Shown: positions 40,987 through 50,805, numbered from the stretch's first letter. The stretch is DNA of 63,509 nt from Vulcanimicrobiota bacterium (GCA_003164495.1 PLTN01000191.1:1-63509), one strand, 5' to 3'. A program made the numbers and translations. The notes: generated from the letters alone by a model not told the origin.

Positions 40987-42409
40987 GAACTATCTCGAAG
41001 TGACGTTTTCCGAGACTCGCGCCCGCCGAATTGCCTTGCTCGTCGCAGCCGCCATGTTCATGAACTTGTTGGACGGAACCGTCATCACCACCGCGCTGCC
41101 GTCGATGGCGCGGGCGTTCGGCACGAGCGCGGTCAACCTGAACATTGGGATCACCGCATATCTGCTGACCGTTGCGGTATGCATCCCGGCCAGCGGCTGG
41201 ATCGCCGAACGCTTCGGCGCCCGGCTCGTTTTCGGGTCCGCCATCGGCCTCTTCATCGCGGCTTCGGCCGTGTGCGGATTCGCGCGCACGATGCCGGTGT
41301 TCGTCGCGGCGCGCATCATCCAAGCGGTCGGGGGCGCGCTCATGACGCCGGTTGGGCGGCTCGTCGTGCTCAAGACGACGCCCAAGCACGGTCTCATGCA
41401 GGCGATGTCCATGATGGTGTGGCCGGCACTCGTCGCACCGATACTCGGTCCGCCGATCGGCGGCTACATAACAACCTATCTCGGCTGGCCGTGGATCTTC
41501 TTCCTCAACGTTCCGCTCGGCATTGCCGCCATCGTCGCGGCGCTCGTGCTGTTTCCCGACGATCGGCCGGAGGGACAGCAACCCTTCGATGCGCTCGGTT
41601 TCGCGCTCGTCGGTGCCGCGTGTTTCACGCTGATGTTCGGCGTCGACCTCATCGGACAGCCGAAGACCTCGGCCGTCTTCATCACCGGTCTGATCGCCGC
41701 GGGCGCGCTTCTGTTCGCACTCGCAGTGCGCCATTTACTCACCGCACCGAACCCGCTCTTGCAGCTCGCGGCCTTCCGCATTCAGACGTTTTCCGTGAGC
41801 ATGGTCGGCGGTTCCGTGAGCCGCCTCGCGATCGGCGCCACGCCGTTTCTGCTGCCGCTCATGTTTCAGATCGGCTTCGGGCTCAGCGCGGCCACCTCGG
41901 GTCTCCTGGTCTTGTGGCTGTTCGCGGGCAACCTCGGCATGAAATCGATCACGACGCCGCTCATCCGCCGGTTCGGCTTTCGCGGCGTGCTCCTGTGGAA
42001 CGGGCTCCTGACGGCCCTATCGATTCTCGTCTGCAGCGCGCTGATGCCGCAAACGCCGTTTGTGGTTATCGTCGCCGTTTTGTTCCTCGGCGGCGCCTCG
42101 CGTTCGCTGCAGTTCACCGCGTTCTCGTCGATTCAGTTCGCCGACATCCCGCACGCACAGATGAACGGCGCCAATACGCTTTCGAGCGCGATGATGCAGC
42201 TCAGCTCGAGCGTAAGCGTCGCGATGGGCGCGCTCGTGCTGCGCGCGAGCACCTTCTTCCACGGGCGCCTCGGCGCCGTACCAAACGTCGCCGACTTCCA
42301 CCTAGCATTCATCCTCGTCGCAGTCGTCGCCGCGCTCGCGGTCATCGACGTCATCAAACTCCCGAGCGACGCCGCCCGCGCCGTAAGCCGCCCCGTAGCC
42401 CCCGCCTGA
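40985..42409 (+). CDS. MFS transporter, DHA2 (EmrB/QacA) family
   Basis: 474 residues starting at GTG, about 14 membrane segments. 'LLDGTVITTALPSMARAF' is the DHA2 motif D1-like sequence of the first segment, 'GWIAERFGARLVFGSAIGLF' is motif A, and 'PALVAPILGPPIGGYITTY' is motif C of drug:H+ antiporters. It exports small organic compounds. It is a single gene; its stop is adjacent to that of the convergent binding protein at 42410. A close paralogue is at 43468. Confidence 0.88.
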   Translation: MNYLEVTFSETRARRIALLVAAAMFMNLLDGTVITTALPSMARAFGTSAVNLNIGITAYLLTVAVCIPASGWIAERFGARLVFGSAIGLFIAASAVCGFARTMPVFVAARIIQAVGGALMTPVGRLVVLKTTPKHGLMQAMSMMVWPALVAPILGPPIGGYITTYLGWPWIFFLNVPLGIAAIVAALVLFPDDRPEGQQPFDALGFALVGAACFTLMFGVDLIGQPKTSAVFITGLIAAGALLFALAVRHLLTAPNPLLQLAAFRIQTFSVSMVGGSVSRLAIGATPFLLPLMFQIGFGLSAATSGLLVLWLFAGNLGMKSITTPLIRRFGFRGVLLWNGLLTALSILVCSALMPQTPFVVIVAVLFLGGASRSLQFTAFSSIQFADIPHAQMNGANTLSSAMMQLSSSVSVAMGALVLRASTFFHGRLGAVPNVADFHLAFILVAVVAALAVIDVIKLPSDAARAVSRPVAPA

Positions 42410-43375
42410 TCACCCTTTGGGGCACCATTGGCGGTCCATCATTTTGGCGGCGCCGGTTGTGCCGAGCGTTGTAAGCCGGCCCTGGTCGTGGAGCATGCGC
42501 ACCACGGAGTCGAGCCCCTTGCGGTCGACGCAGCCGTCGTCCGGGAATACGTGGGCCTTCGTCTCGTAGTAATCGTACGATGCGGTTGCCGGCCCGACCG
42601 GCAGCTTCGTCTCCGACATCAGAATCGCAATCGCGCGATCCTTGTTGGCCGGGTTGCGCAGCCATTTGATGGCATCGGAACGCGCAACGAGGAATTTGCG
42701 CAATACATCGGCGTGCGCCTGGGCCCACGAGCGGTTGACCGCAATGACGCTCAGCGTGAGGTTCGGAAAGTAATCCGGCGTAAAGGCTAAGGCATTATAT
42801 CCGCGTGAGATGAGATCCGCGTCGGCCGGCAGCGCGAAGAATCCGCCTTGGATGGCGCCGCCGATGATGGCCGCATAGCGCTGGTTCTGCCCGGGCCCAT
42901 AGAGAAATTGGACGTCGGTATCCGGATTGAGCCCGTTCTTTTTCAGGATCTGCTGCATCACGGTCGTGTAGATGTCGGTCGGATCGGCGAGGGCGATCGT
43001 CTTGCCCTTGAGATCTTTGAACGTCTTGATCGCCGGCGGCGTGATGAAATGGTAGGGGATGTTGTCCGCTCCGACCGCGACGGCAACCACGTTCGCGCCC
43101 TTGTCGACCGCCAGGGCGAGACCGGTTGCGTTCGGCAACCCGATCTCGACCGATCCGCCGAGCAGCGCACCGATCATCGATTCGGGTTGGCTCATCACGG
43201 TCTCGACCTCGAGACCCTGGGCTTCGTTGAAGCCCTGCGCCTTCGCGATGAAGTCCGGCCATTGCACTGCGGTCAACGAATTTATCGCTTCCCGGATATG
43301 GAGCAGGTCCGCCGCACGCGCGTTCAGCGGTGCGAGGGAAAACGCGATCCCAAGGATGAGCGCTACGATTCTCAT
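42410..43375 (-). CDS. NMT1/SsuA-like binding protein with C-terminal cysteine pair
   Basis: 321 residues, Sec signal ending 'PLNARAADL'. It belongs to a subgroup of four (with 46718, 50798, 57472) that share 'Y[GC]..Q.QR.AA', 'AGLF/GGFF', 'NNPANK'-like motifs and two cysteines near the end ('DDGCVDRKG' and the terminal 'WCPKG'), probably a disulfide. It is transcribed alone, divergent from the MFS gene at 43468. A GCAGGC...GCCTGC dyad and a CGGGTACCCG palindrome (43418) lie in the shared 92-base spacer. Confidence 0.84.
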   Translation of the reverse strand: MRIVALILGIAFSLAPLNARAADLLHIREAINSLTAVQWPDFIAKAQGFNEAQGLEVETVMSQPESMIGALLGGSVEIGLPNATGLALAVDKGANVVAVAVGADNIPYHFITPPAIKTFKDLKGKTIALADPTDIYTTVMQQILKKNGLNPDTDVQFLYGPGQNQRYAAIIGGAIQGGFFALPADADLISRGYNALAFTPDYFPNLTLSVIAVNRSWAQAHADVLRKFLVARSDAIKWLRNPANKDRAIAILMSETKLPVGPATASYDYYETKAHVFPDDGCVDRKGLDSVVRMLHDQGRLTTLGTTGAAKMMDRQWCPKG

Positions 43376-43467
43376 GCGCAGGCAATCGGCGACCAGCGAT
43401 CGTTAGGCCTGCCGCCGCGGGTACCCGGATCAAGGGACGGCCTCCCGGTCGCACAAACTACGGACGC

Positions 43468-44889
43468 TTGAGGCCCACCATCGTATCCGCGCCGCGCCGG
43501 CCGGCCTTGATCGCGCTCATCGTGTCGTTTGCGTTTTTCATGCAGCAGCTCGACAGCACGGTCATCGCTACGGCGCTGCCGCAAATGGCACGCACGTTCG
43601 CGGAAACGCCGGTCAGCGTGAGCTCGGGCATCACGGCGTATCTGCTCACGTTGGCGGTCTTCATTCCGAGCAGCAGCTGGGCTGCCGACCGGTTCGGCTC
43701 GAAGACGATCTTCGCCGGCGCGATCCTCGTCTTCACGCTCGGCTCGGTGTTGTGCGGCATCTCGAATTCGCTGCCGGCCTTCGTTGCCGCGCGCATTCTG
43801 CAGGCCGTCGGCGGCGCCATGATGCTGCCGGTCGGGCGTCTCGCCGTGCTGCGCACCGCGGAAAAACACGAACTGCTGCGCACGATGCAGTACATCACGA
43901 TCCCGGGCCTGGTCGCGCCCGTGCTCGGTCCACCGCTGGGCGGATTCATCACGACCTACGCGTCGTGGCGCTGGATCTTCTTTCTGAACATCCCGATCGG
44001 ACTCGTCGGCTTCGCCCTCGTCTGCATTTTCATGACAAATTACAAACCCGACGAACAGCGCCCGTTCGACGTCTACGGCTTCGTGCTCAGCGGCACCGGT
44101 CTCTCCGCGGCGATGTACGGCTTCACGCTGCTGGGCCGTGAAGACGGGCAATGGCTCCTGACCGCCGCCTTTCTGATCTTCGGCGTGACCGTCGTTGCGC
44201 TCGCAATCCGCCACGGGCAACGACACCCGGCACCGCTCGTCGATCTCTCGGCGCTGCGCGTTCCGACGTTCGTTCTCTCGACGCTCACCGCCGGGGCCCT
44301 CTACCGGATGATCATCGGCGCCACGCCCTACCTCTGGCCGCTGATGTTTCAAATCGCCTTTGGCCACACCGCATTCGTGTCGGGTTTGCTCGTCATGGCC
44401 TGCACCGGCGGAGATTTCGGCGCGCAGCTCTTCGTGCGGCCCGTGATCCGGCGCTTCGGTTTCCGTCCGGCCATACTCGCGGCGGGCATCTGCACGACGC
44501 TGCTCATCTTCGCTTGTGCCTCTTTCAACGAGCAGACGCCGCTGATCGCGATCGCGACCGTGCTCCTACTCATCGGCATCTTCCGCTCGATGCAGTTCAC
44601 GGCGATGAACACGCTCACGTACAGCGACATCGAGCCCGAATATATGAGCGCCGCGAGCACGCTCTCGAGCACCATTCAACAGCTTGCGGTCGGCATCGGG
44701 GTCGCGTTCGGCGCCTTCGCGCTGAACAGCATCGCCTTCAGCCGCAGCGGCGGCCATGTTTTGACGACGATCGACTTCCAACTCGCGTTCGTTGCCGTCG
44801 GCATCGTCGGCGTCGTATCCACGCTGCTCTTCCTGCGTTTGCCTCCGGGAGCGGGCATGCACATGATGCAACCCGCGGCGCGCACGTAA
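43468..44889 (+). CDS. MFS transporter, DHA2 (EmrB/QacA) family
   Basis: 473 residues from a TTG at 43468 with no clear ribosome site, so the start is uncertain; the first membrane segment begins about 14 residues later. 'QLDSTVIATALPQMARTF', 'SWAADRFGSKTIF' and 'PGLVAPVLGPPLGGFITTY' mirror the paralogue at 40985. Four bases separate it from the LysR gene at 44894, which may control it. Confidence 0.86.
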   Translation: MRPTIVSAPRRPALIALIVSFAFFMQQLDSTVIATALPQMARTFAETPVSVSSGITAYLLTLAVFIPSSSWAADRFGSKTIFAGAILVFTLGSVLCGISNSLPAFVAARILQAVGGAMMLPVGRLAVLRTAEKHELLRTMQYITIPGLVAPVLGPPLGGFITTYASWRWIFFLNIPIGLVGFALVCIFMTNYKPDEQRPFDVYGFVLSGTGLSAAMYGFTLLGREDGQWLLTAAFLIFGVTVVALAIRHGQRHPAPLVDLSALRVPTFVLSTLTAGALYRMIIGATPYLWPLMFQIAFGHTAFVSGLLVMACTGGDFGAQLFVRPVIRRFGFRPAILAAGICTTLLIFACASFNEQTPLIAIATVLLLIGIFRSMQFTAMNTLTYSDIEPEYMSAASTLSSTIQQLAVGIGVAFGAFALNSIAFSRSGGHVLTTIDFQLAFVAVGIVGVVSTLLFLRLPPGAGMHMMQPAART

Positions 44890-44893
44890 GCCC

Positions 44894-45784
44894 ATGCTCC
44901 TAAATCCGGTGGATTTGCAAATCCTCGTGCGTTTACGCGACGGGATGACGCAAGCGCAGATCGGGAACGAGCTCGGAATCGAGCAGCCCGCCGTTAGCAA
45001 ATCGGTACGCGCGGCCGAGGCGCGTTTGGGCATGGCGCTCGTGCGGACGTCGGGGCGACGGGTCTCGCTCACGAGCGTCGGCCGCGAACTCGCACAGGCC
45101 GGGACGCGCGTCCTTTTGCAACTGCAATCGGTCGACGACCTGGTCGAGTCGTTGCGAGCAGGCCGCTCGGGACATACGCGCATCATCGCCTCGAGCACGC
45201 CGGGAACGTACGTGCTTCCCAAGATGATTGCCGGTTTTCTGCAAGAGTATCCCGACGCGCAAATCGATATCGACGTCATCCCGATGATGCACATCTGGGA
45301 TGCATTCGTCTCGGGCGGATACGATCTGGCGTTCGCGCCGCGGTTACCGTTCGTCGGAGCGGTGAGCGTCGAACCGGCGTACGTCGATCCGGTCGTCTTC
45401 TTCACTGCACCCGCGCACCGGCTCGCCGGACGCGCTGAAGTGACGATGGATGACCTGCGCCAGGAGCATTTGGTCGGCAAATTCACCGAAGACTTTTGGG
45501 GCCACGTTTACTACGATCTGCGCCAGCATGGAAATGCGTTCGCGAAAACCATCGATCTGAATTCCGCCGAAGCCGTAAAGCGGGTCGTGGCATCGGGGGT
45601 GGGCGTCGGGATGCTCTTCGCTTCGTCGCTGGAAGCTGAAGCCATACGCGGTCAGCTCGTGCCCTTGAACATCGTCGAACCGCACTTTCAGCAGAGTTAT
45701 TTCTTCGTGCGCCCGTTGTCCGGATCGTCGCCGCTCGCCGAGTTGTTGTGTGACTACCTGAAATCGCGTTGGAACTTGCCGTGA
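44894..45784 (+). CDS. LysR-family transcriptional regulator (first of a tandem pair)
   Basis: 296 residues. The winged HTH is at residues 1-60: 'LQILVRLRDGMTQAQIGNEL' and 'IEQPAVSKSVRAAEARLGM'. The effector domain starts near residue 90 with 'GHTRIIASSTPGTYVLPKMI'. It overlaps the next LysR gene by four bases. The pair sits upstream of a binding protein, a Rieske oxygenase and an ABC permease/ATPase, all on the same strand. Confidence 0.87.
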   Translation: MLLNPVDLQILVRLRDGMTQAQIGNELGIEQPAVSKSVRAAEARLGMALVRTSGRRVSLTSVGRELAQAGTRVLLQLQSVDDLVESLRAGRSGHTRIIASSTPGTYVLPKMIAGFLQEYPDAQIDIDVIPMMHIWDAFVSGGYDLAFAPRLPFVGAVSVEPAYVDPVVFFTAPAHRLAGRAEVTMDDLRQEHLVGKFTEDFWGHVYYDLRQHGNAFAKTIDLNSAEAVKRVVASGVGVGMLFASSLEAEAIRGQLVPLNIVEPHFQQSYFFVRPLSGSSPLAELLCDYLKSRWNLP

Positions 45785-46758
45785 GCGAGTTCTCCGGGCT
45801 TGGCATCTTTGGCGGACGCAAAGCGCTCCCGGCCGTGCTGTCGGTTGCGGAACTCACCATCATCCGCGGTGTGGCGTCCGGCAAGACGCAGATCGAAATC
45901 GGGGAAGAGGTGCACCTCGAGCAATCCACGATCAGCAAAACGATCAAGGGCATCGAGGAACGCGTCGGTTTTGCGATCGTGACGGTCAGCGGCCGCCGGC
46001 TCCGGCTAAGCGCGGCCGGACGCGAACTCGCAACCGCCGCCGATCGCGTGCTCGGAGCGTTCGATGATTTGGACGACTTCGCGCGCGAACTGAAAGCGGG
46101 TCGTGCCGGCAGCGTGCGCTTCATCGCTTCGAGTACGCCGGGGAGTTACGTGCTGCCGCGCATCGTTGCAGATTTTCTCGCCGATCGCGAGCGCGTCTCC
46201 GTCGACATGGAGATCGTGCCCATATCGAACTTACGAAGCACCTTCGACGTCGACCGGTTCGACTTCGCGATCGGACCCGCCATCGGGTTGCCGCCGGAGC
46301 TGAAAGCGGAGCATCTTTACAGCGAACGGGTGGTCTTTTTTGCCGCGCGCGGCGCGGCGATCGCCGCACGCTCGAGCGTGAGCCTGTCGGACCTCGCTCA
46401 CGAGACGCTCGTCGGCAAATTCGTCGACAGTCATTGGCGCCGGATTTTTCACGAACTCGAAGCCTGCGGGTTCCAAGCCCAGCGCAAGATCATGGTGATC
46501 CCGCCCGAGGCCGTGAAAGCGATGGTCGCACAAGGCCTCGGGGTTGGCGTCCTCTTCGAATCGTCGATTCGCGCGGAGTTGGATGACGGTAGTTTGATCC
46601 GTCTACCGCTGGCGGCACCGCCCCTGCGCGAAGAATTCTCGATCGCCGGCGGTCGAGGCGAGGCGCTCTCGCCGGTTGCGTCGGCATTCGTGGAGTACAT
46701 GCGGGAGCGCTTGACATATGAGCCCCCGGAATATGAGGCCCGCCAACCGGAATTGTAG
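45781..46758 (+). CDS. LysR-family transcriptional regulator (second of a tandem pair)
   Basis: 325 residues starting at GTG 45781 (GTGA overlap). HTH: 'IRGVASGKTQIEIGEEVHLE' and 'QSTISKTIKGIEERVG'. The effector domain opens 'GSVRFIASSTPGSYVLPRIV', nearly the same as its neighbour, so the pair arose by tandem duplication. The two may form heteromers or respond to related effectors. Its 3' end overlaps the probable 5' region of the binding-protein gene. Confidence 0.86.
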   Translation: MSEFSGLGIFGGRKALPAVLSVAELTIIRGVASGKTQIEIGEEVHLEQSTISKTIKGIEERVGFAIVTVSGRRLRLSAAGRELATAADRVLGAFDDLDDFARELKAGRAGSVRFIASSTPGSYVLPRIVADFLADRERVSVDMEIVPISNLRSTFDVDRFDFAIGPAIGLPPELKAEHLYSERVVFFAARGAAIAARSSVSLSDLAHETLVGKFVDSHWRRIFHELEACGFQAQRKIMVIPPEAVKAMVAQGLGVGVLFESSIRAELDDGSLIRLPLAAPPLREEFSIAGGRGEALSPVASAFVEYMRERLTYEPPEYEARQPEL

Positions 46759-47797
46759 TTTCCCCAAGGGAGGCTTATCGTTACTGGGACTGTACGCCCA
46801 AGAGGGACTGGCTATCAAACGATTTTCGATCGCCCTGCCGTTGCATGCATTTCTCGTAACGGCCCTCATCGTGTGCGGCGCTTCGGCCGGCCGCACGCAG
46901 TCAACCGACAAGATCGTCGTGCGAGAATCGTACCCCTCGAAAGTCGCCTCGTTTTGGCCCAACTACGTCGCCTCGACGCAAGGCTTCTATGCCAAGGAGG
47001 GGCTCGACGTCCAGGACATCATCGTCGATCCGAACGTCACCGTATCGACGCTGATCGGGAACTCGGTCGAGATGTCGTATGCGGACTCGACGCAACTGCT
47101 GCTGGCGCTCCAAAAGGGCGCAAACCTGGTGGCGGTCGGTTTGCAAACGGAGCGTAACCCGTATAGCTTGATGAGCTCGCCGGCGGTGAAGACCCTCGCC
47201 GATTTGAAGGGCAAGCGCATCGGCGCAGCCAGCGAAATCGATGTGTACACCTACGTCATCAAGCAGATTCTGCGCAAGGCCAAAGTCGATCCGGACAAGG
47301 ACGTCGAGTTCGTCTACGGCGGCGGCCAGAACCAGCGCCTCACCGCGGCCATCGGCGGCGCGATCCAAGCCGGACTGTTCAGCCCGCCCTCGGATGCGAA
47401 ACTGCGGGATCTCGGCTTCAACACGCTCGCGTTCGCGCCGGACTATGCGCCGAACCTGACGCTGAGCATGGAAACGGTCCGCAAAGATTTCATCGAACAG
47501 CATCCCGACGTGCTGCGTAAGATCTTGCACGCGCAATCCGAAGCGGTCAAATGGCTGAACAATCCGGCCAACAAAGCCCAAGCGATTCAAATCTTGCAGA
47601 CCCAAACGAACGCGAGCGCGTCGGACGCGACCCAAGCCTACGACTACTACATCGGCAAGCACGTCTGGTCGGACGCCTGCATTCATGTGCGCGGCATGGT
47701 CGCCGTTTCGGACATCTTGCACACGACGGGCCAATTGACGACGCTGACGTCGCAAGACGTGCCGAAGTATGCCGACACCCGGTTTTGCTCGAAGTAA
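46718..47797 (+). CDS. NMT1/SsuA-like binding protein with C-terminal cysteine pair (start uncertain)
   Basis: Up to 359 residues from ATG 46718, but that gives about 35 unlikely residues before the signal peptide 'FSIALPLHAFLVTALIV'. No ATG, GTG or TTG is suitably placed, while AAGAGGGA precedes an in-frame ATC (46815) giving 'IKRFS...', so a rare ATC start or a lost ATG is possible. It has 'GFYAKEGLDVQD', 'KGKRIGAASEIDVYT', 'YGGGQNQRLTAAIGG' and cysteines in 'SDACIHV' and 'RFCSK'. First structural gene of the binding protein-Rieske-permease-ATPase operon. Confidence 0.78.
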   Translation: MSPRNMRPANRNCSFPKGGLSLLGLYAQEGLAIKRFSIALPLHAFLVTALIVCGASAGRTQSTDKIVVRESYPSKVASFWPNYVASTQGFYAKEGLDVQDIIVDPNVTVSTLIGNSVEMSYADSTQLLLALQKGANLVAVGLQTERNPYSLMSSPAVKTLADLKGKRIGAASEIDVYTYVIKQILRKAKVDPDKDVEFVYGGGQNQRLTAAIGGAIQAGLFSPPSDAKLRDLGFNTLAFAPDYAPNLTLSMETVRKDFIEQHPDVLRKILHAQSEAVKWLNNPANKAQAIQILQTQTNASASDATQAYDYYIGKHVWSDACIHVRGMVAVSDILHTTGQLTTLTSQDVPKYADTRFCSK

Positions 47798-47829
47798 CGA
47801 CCGCGGATTCAGCCTAAAAGGAGAGACCC

Positions 47830-49137
47830 TTGTTATCGCAAGCGGAGAACGATCGCCTGACGCGCGTCGGACCGGGCACGCCGGCCGGAAACCTCATGCG
47901 GCGCTATTGGCACCCGGTCGCCGCCAAGGCGCAACTCCTCGAGCGCAGCGTCATGCCGGTGCGCATCTTCGGTGAAGACCTCGTGCTCTTTGTCGACGGT
48001 CAAGGCCGTCCCGGGCTCGTCGCCGACCGCTGCGCGCACCGCCGCGTCAAACTGGAACACGGCTTCACCAACGACGCCGGCATCGTGTGCCCGTACCACG
48101 GCTGGACCTACAACGCCGGCGGCCGCTGCGTGGCGCAGCCCGGCGAGCCGCCGGAGAGCACGTTCAAAGACAAGATCACGATCACGTCCTATCCGGTCCA
48201 AGAATTGGCCGGGCTGCTCTTCGCGTATCTCGGGCCGCTACCGGCGCCGCTGCTGCCGCGCTGGGACCGCCTCGTGTGGGACAACGTCTATCGCGTGATC
48301 GGCTTCGTGAAGATCCCGTGCAACTGGCTGCAATGTATGGAGAACACGCCCGATCCGGTGCACACCGAGTACCTGCACGGACACTACTTCAAGCATCTCC
48401 TCGACAAGAGCAAAAGCACCGACGAACGCAGCCGCAAGCTCGCCGAGGGCTTCACCACCCACTTCCTCAAGCACGACTACGCAATCGGCAAGTACGGCAT
48501 CGATCGCCGCTGGCTGCTCGAGGGCCAATCGACCGACAAGGATACCTGGTCGAAGCCGCAGCCGCTCGTCTTTCCCGACATCCATTGCACGTCGGGCGGC
48601 GGCCGCCACACCTTCGGCTGGCGCTTGCCCATCGATGATGAAAACACGATGGAAGTCTACGTGCGCTCGTTCGATCCTGGTCCGGGCGTTACGGTGCCAG
48701 TGCAAGATCCGGTGCCCTATCTGGAAGTCGAGATGGTCGACGAAGCGGGCCGGTTCACGGCGCTCAATTCGGTCACCGGGCAAGACGTGATGGCGTGGGT
48801 CTCGCAGGGTACCGTTCTCGACCGTACCGAAGAGCGTCTCGGCGATACCGATCGCGGCGTGATTCTGTTCCGGCAACTGCTCATGGCCCAAATCGACGCC
48901 GTCGAAGAGGGCCGCGATCCGATCAACGTGTTCCGCGATCCCGCCGAAAACCAATGCCTCGATCTGCCCGTGCCGTGGGATCGCGGTTATGCGTGGGGTT
49001 ACGGCAAGGACGGCAGCTACGTTCGCGGTTCGATCACCGCGGCCGACCCGCTGCCCGCCCATCTCAAGGCCGAGATCGAAGATCTCTTCGTCCGCGCCGC
49101 CGAGAGCCGCCAGCGTCCCGCCTCCGCGATCGCCTAA
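47830..49137 (+). CDS. Rieske non-heme iron oxygenase alpha subunit
   Basis: 435 residues starting at TTG 47830 behind AAAAGGAG. The Rieske ligands are C68-x-H70 and C87-x2-H90; the iron motif is D175-x2-H178-x4-H183 in 'CMENTPDPVHTEYLH'. It is the closest relative of the protein at 54080, of phthalate 4,5-dioxygenase type. It lies between a binding-protein gene and ABC membrane genes, so uptake and first oxidation of one substrate are encoded together. Confidence 0.9.
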   Translation: MLSQAENDRLTRVGPGTPAGNLMRRYWHPVAAKAQLLERSVMPVRIFGEDLVLFVDGQGRPGLVADRCAHRRVKLEHGFTNDAGIVCPYHGWTYNAGGRCVAQPGEPPESTFKDKITITSYPVQELAGLLFAYLGPLPAPLLPRWDRLVWDNVYRVIGFVKIPCNWLQCMENTPDPVHTEYLHGHYFKHLLDKSKSTDERSRKLAEGFTTHFLKHDYAIGKYGIDRRWLLEGQSTDKDTWSKPQPLVFPDIHCTSGGGRHTFGWRLPIDDENTMEVYVRSFDPGPGVTVPVQDPVPYLEVEMVDEAGRFTALNSVTGQDVMAWVSQGTVLDRTEERLGDTDRGVILFRQLLMAQIDAVEEGRDPINVFRDPAENQCLDLPVPWDRGYAWGYGKDGSYVRGSITAADPLPAHLKAEIEDLFVRAAESRQRPASAIA

Positions 49138-49150
49138 AGGAGCGCCCTCA

Positions 49151-49975
49151 GTGTCCGAAGTGATTCAGGTTCGACAACCGGTCGGCAGAAAGAAAATTTT
49201 GCCGCGACTTCGGATCCAAAACTCGACCGTGCGCGGGGTGCTCTCGATCATCGCCGCCGGCATGATCTGGGAAATCGCCGGGCGCACGTTCCTGAGCAAT
49301 CCGCTGTTCTTCGCACCGCTCAGCGCGGTGTTCGCGAAGATGCAGATGCTCTGGCAAGCGGGGACGCTGCAAGAAGATATCCTCGTCAGCGGACAAGAAT
49401 TCATCATCGGCTTCGTTCTGGCGTCGATCGCCGGCATCGCCATCGGCGTGATCATGGCAAGCTCGAAAGCCATTTGCGACGTCGTCGATCCGTGGGTCTC
49501 GATGCTCTACGCAACGCCGTTCGTCGCGCTCGCACCGCTGCTCACGCTGTGGCTCGGCATCGGCATGACGGCCCACATTGCCGTCGTCTTCATCGTCGTG
49601 ATCTTTCCGGTGCTGATCAACACCCACGCGGGTCTCGCCAACAGCGACCGCGACCTGATCGAAGTCGCGCGATCGTATGGTGCCGACCAGCGGCAGATCT
49701 TCGTGAAGATTCGCTTTCCCGGCGCCCTTCCGTTCATTGTTGCCGGTCTGCGGCAAGGCATCGCTCGCGGCCTCACCGGCGTCGTCGTCGCCGAGTTGTT
49801 CGGATCGCGCGCCGGACTCGGCTACCTGATCCTGATCTCCGGCCAGCAATTCGATCCGGCCGGACTGCTGGTCGGCATCCTGCTCTTCGCGCTCGTCGGC
49901 GTCGGCGCCGTCGAAGCGGTTCGTATTCTCGAACGGCGCATCGCGCCGTGGCGCTTCTCGGAGGTTAGCGAATGA
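49151..49975 (+). CDS. ABC transporter permease, SsuC/TauC/OphH-like
   Basis: 274 residues from GTG 49151 (GGAG eleven bases upstream). Six membrane segments; the coupling loop is 'IEVARSYGADQRQIFVKIRF' then P-G. It is a single permease, so a homodimer, in contrast to the two-permease system at 12455. Phthalate importers of this family are known, which suits the Rieske gene in the same operon. Confidence 0.88.
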   Translation: MSEVIQVRQPVGRKKILPRLRIQNSTVRGVLSIIAAGMIWEIAGRTFLSNPLFFAPLSAVFAKMQMLWQAGTLQEDILVSGQEFIIGFVLASIAGIAIGVIMASSKAICDVVDPWVSMLYATPFVALAPLLTLWLGIGMTAHIAVVFIVVIFPVLINTHAGLANSDRDLIEVARSYGADQRQIFVKIRFPGALPFIVAGLRQGIARGLTGVVVAELFGSRAGLGYLILISGQQFDPAGLLVGILLFALVGVGAVEAVRILERRIAPWRFSEVSE

Positions 49976-50805
49976 CGTCGGCCCTGGCACCCTCGCCGGC
50001 GAAACTCTCGATCGAGCATCTCTCGAAGAGCTATCGCAAAGGTGATCAGTCCGTTGAAGCGCTACGCGACGTCAACATCGATATCGCCGACGGCGAGTTC
50101 GTCTCGATCGTCGGCGCATCGGGTTGCGGAAAGACGACGCTGCTGCGCATGCTCGACGGATTGATCGCTCCCAGCGCAGGCAGCATCATGCTCGACCAGC
50201 AGCCGATCGACGGGCCCGGTTACGGGCGCGCGTTCGTCTTTCAACAAGACCGGCTGCTGCCGTGGCGCAACGTGCTGGCCAACGTGATGCTGGGCACGGA
50301 GATCCAGGGCCACAAGGCCGGCGCCGATCGCGCGCGCGCGTTGAAGTTCATCGAACTGGTCGGCCTGAGCGGCTTCGAAAAACACTATCCGCACGAACTC
50401 TCGGGCGGCATGCGTCAACGCGTCAATCTCGCCCGCGCGCTCACCGCCGAACCGCAAGTGCTGCTGCTCGACGAACCGTTCGCATCGCTCGATGCGCAGA
50501 CGCGCGAGATCATGCAAGCCGAGTTGCTGCGCGTCTGGCGCGAGACGCGCAAAACCGCGATCTTCGTAACCCACCAGATCGATGAGGCCGTCTATCTTTC
50601 AGATCGCGTGGTCGTGCTCACCGTTCGTCCCGGGCGCATCAAGGAGATCGTGAAGATCGATCTTCCCCGGCCGCGCGAGCTGGCGCTGAAACGCACGCCG
50701 GCGTTCGTCGAATATGCGAGCCATATCTGGCAGCTCATCGAGCAAGAAGTCCAAGAGAGCATCGGTCTCGAGAAAGCCGCCGCGGCGGCGCGCCACCTTA
50801 CTTAG
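49972..50805 (+). CDS. ABC transporter ATPase, SsuB/TauB-like
   Basis: 277 residues. Walker A GASGCGKTT (48-56), signature LSGGMRQR (143-150), Walker B VLLLDEP (163-169), 'VTHQIDEA' after them. The ATG overlaps the permease stop (ATGA). It ends eight bases inside the end of the convergent binding-protein gene at 50798. This is the only ATPase in the right half of the window and may serve the several orphan binding proteins there. Confidence 0.92.
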   Translation: MTSALAPSPAKLSIEHLSKSYRKGDQSVEALRDVNIDIADGEFVSIVGASGCGKTTLLRMLDGLIAPSAGSIMLDQQPIDGPGYGRAFVFQQDRLLPWRNVLANVMLGTEIQGHKAGADRARALKFIELVGLSGFEKHYPHELSGGMRQRVNLARALTAEPQVLLLDEPFASLDAQTREIMQAELLRVWRETRKTAIFVTHQIDEAVYLSDRVVVLTVRPGRIKEIVKIDLPRPRELALKRTPAFVEYASHIWQLIEQEVQESIGLEKAAAAARHLT

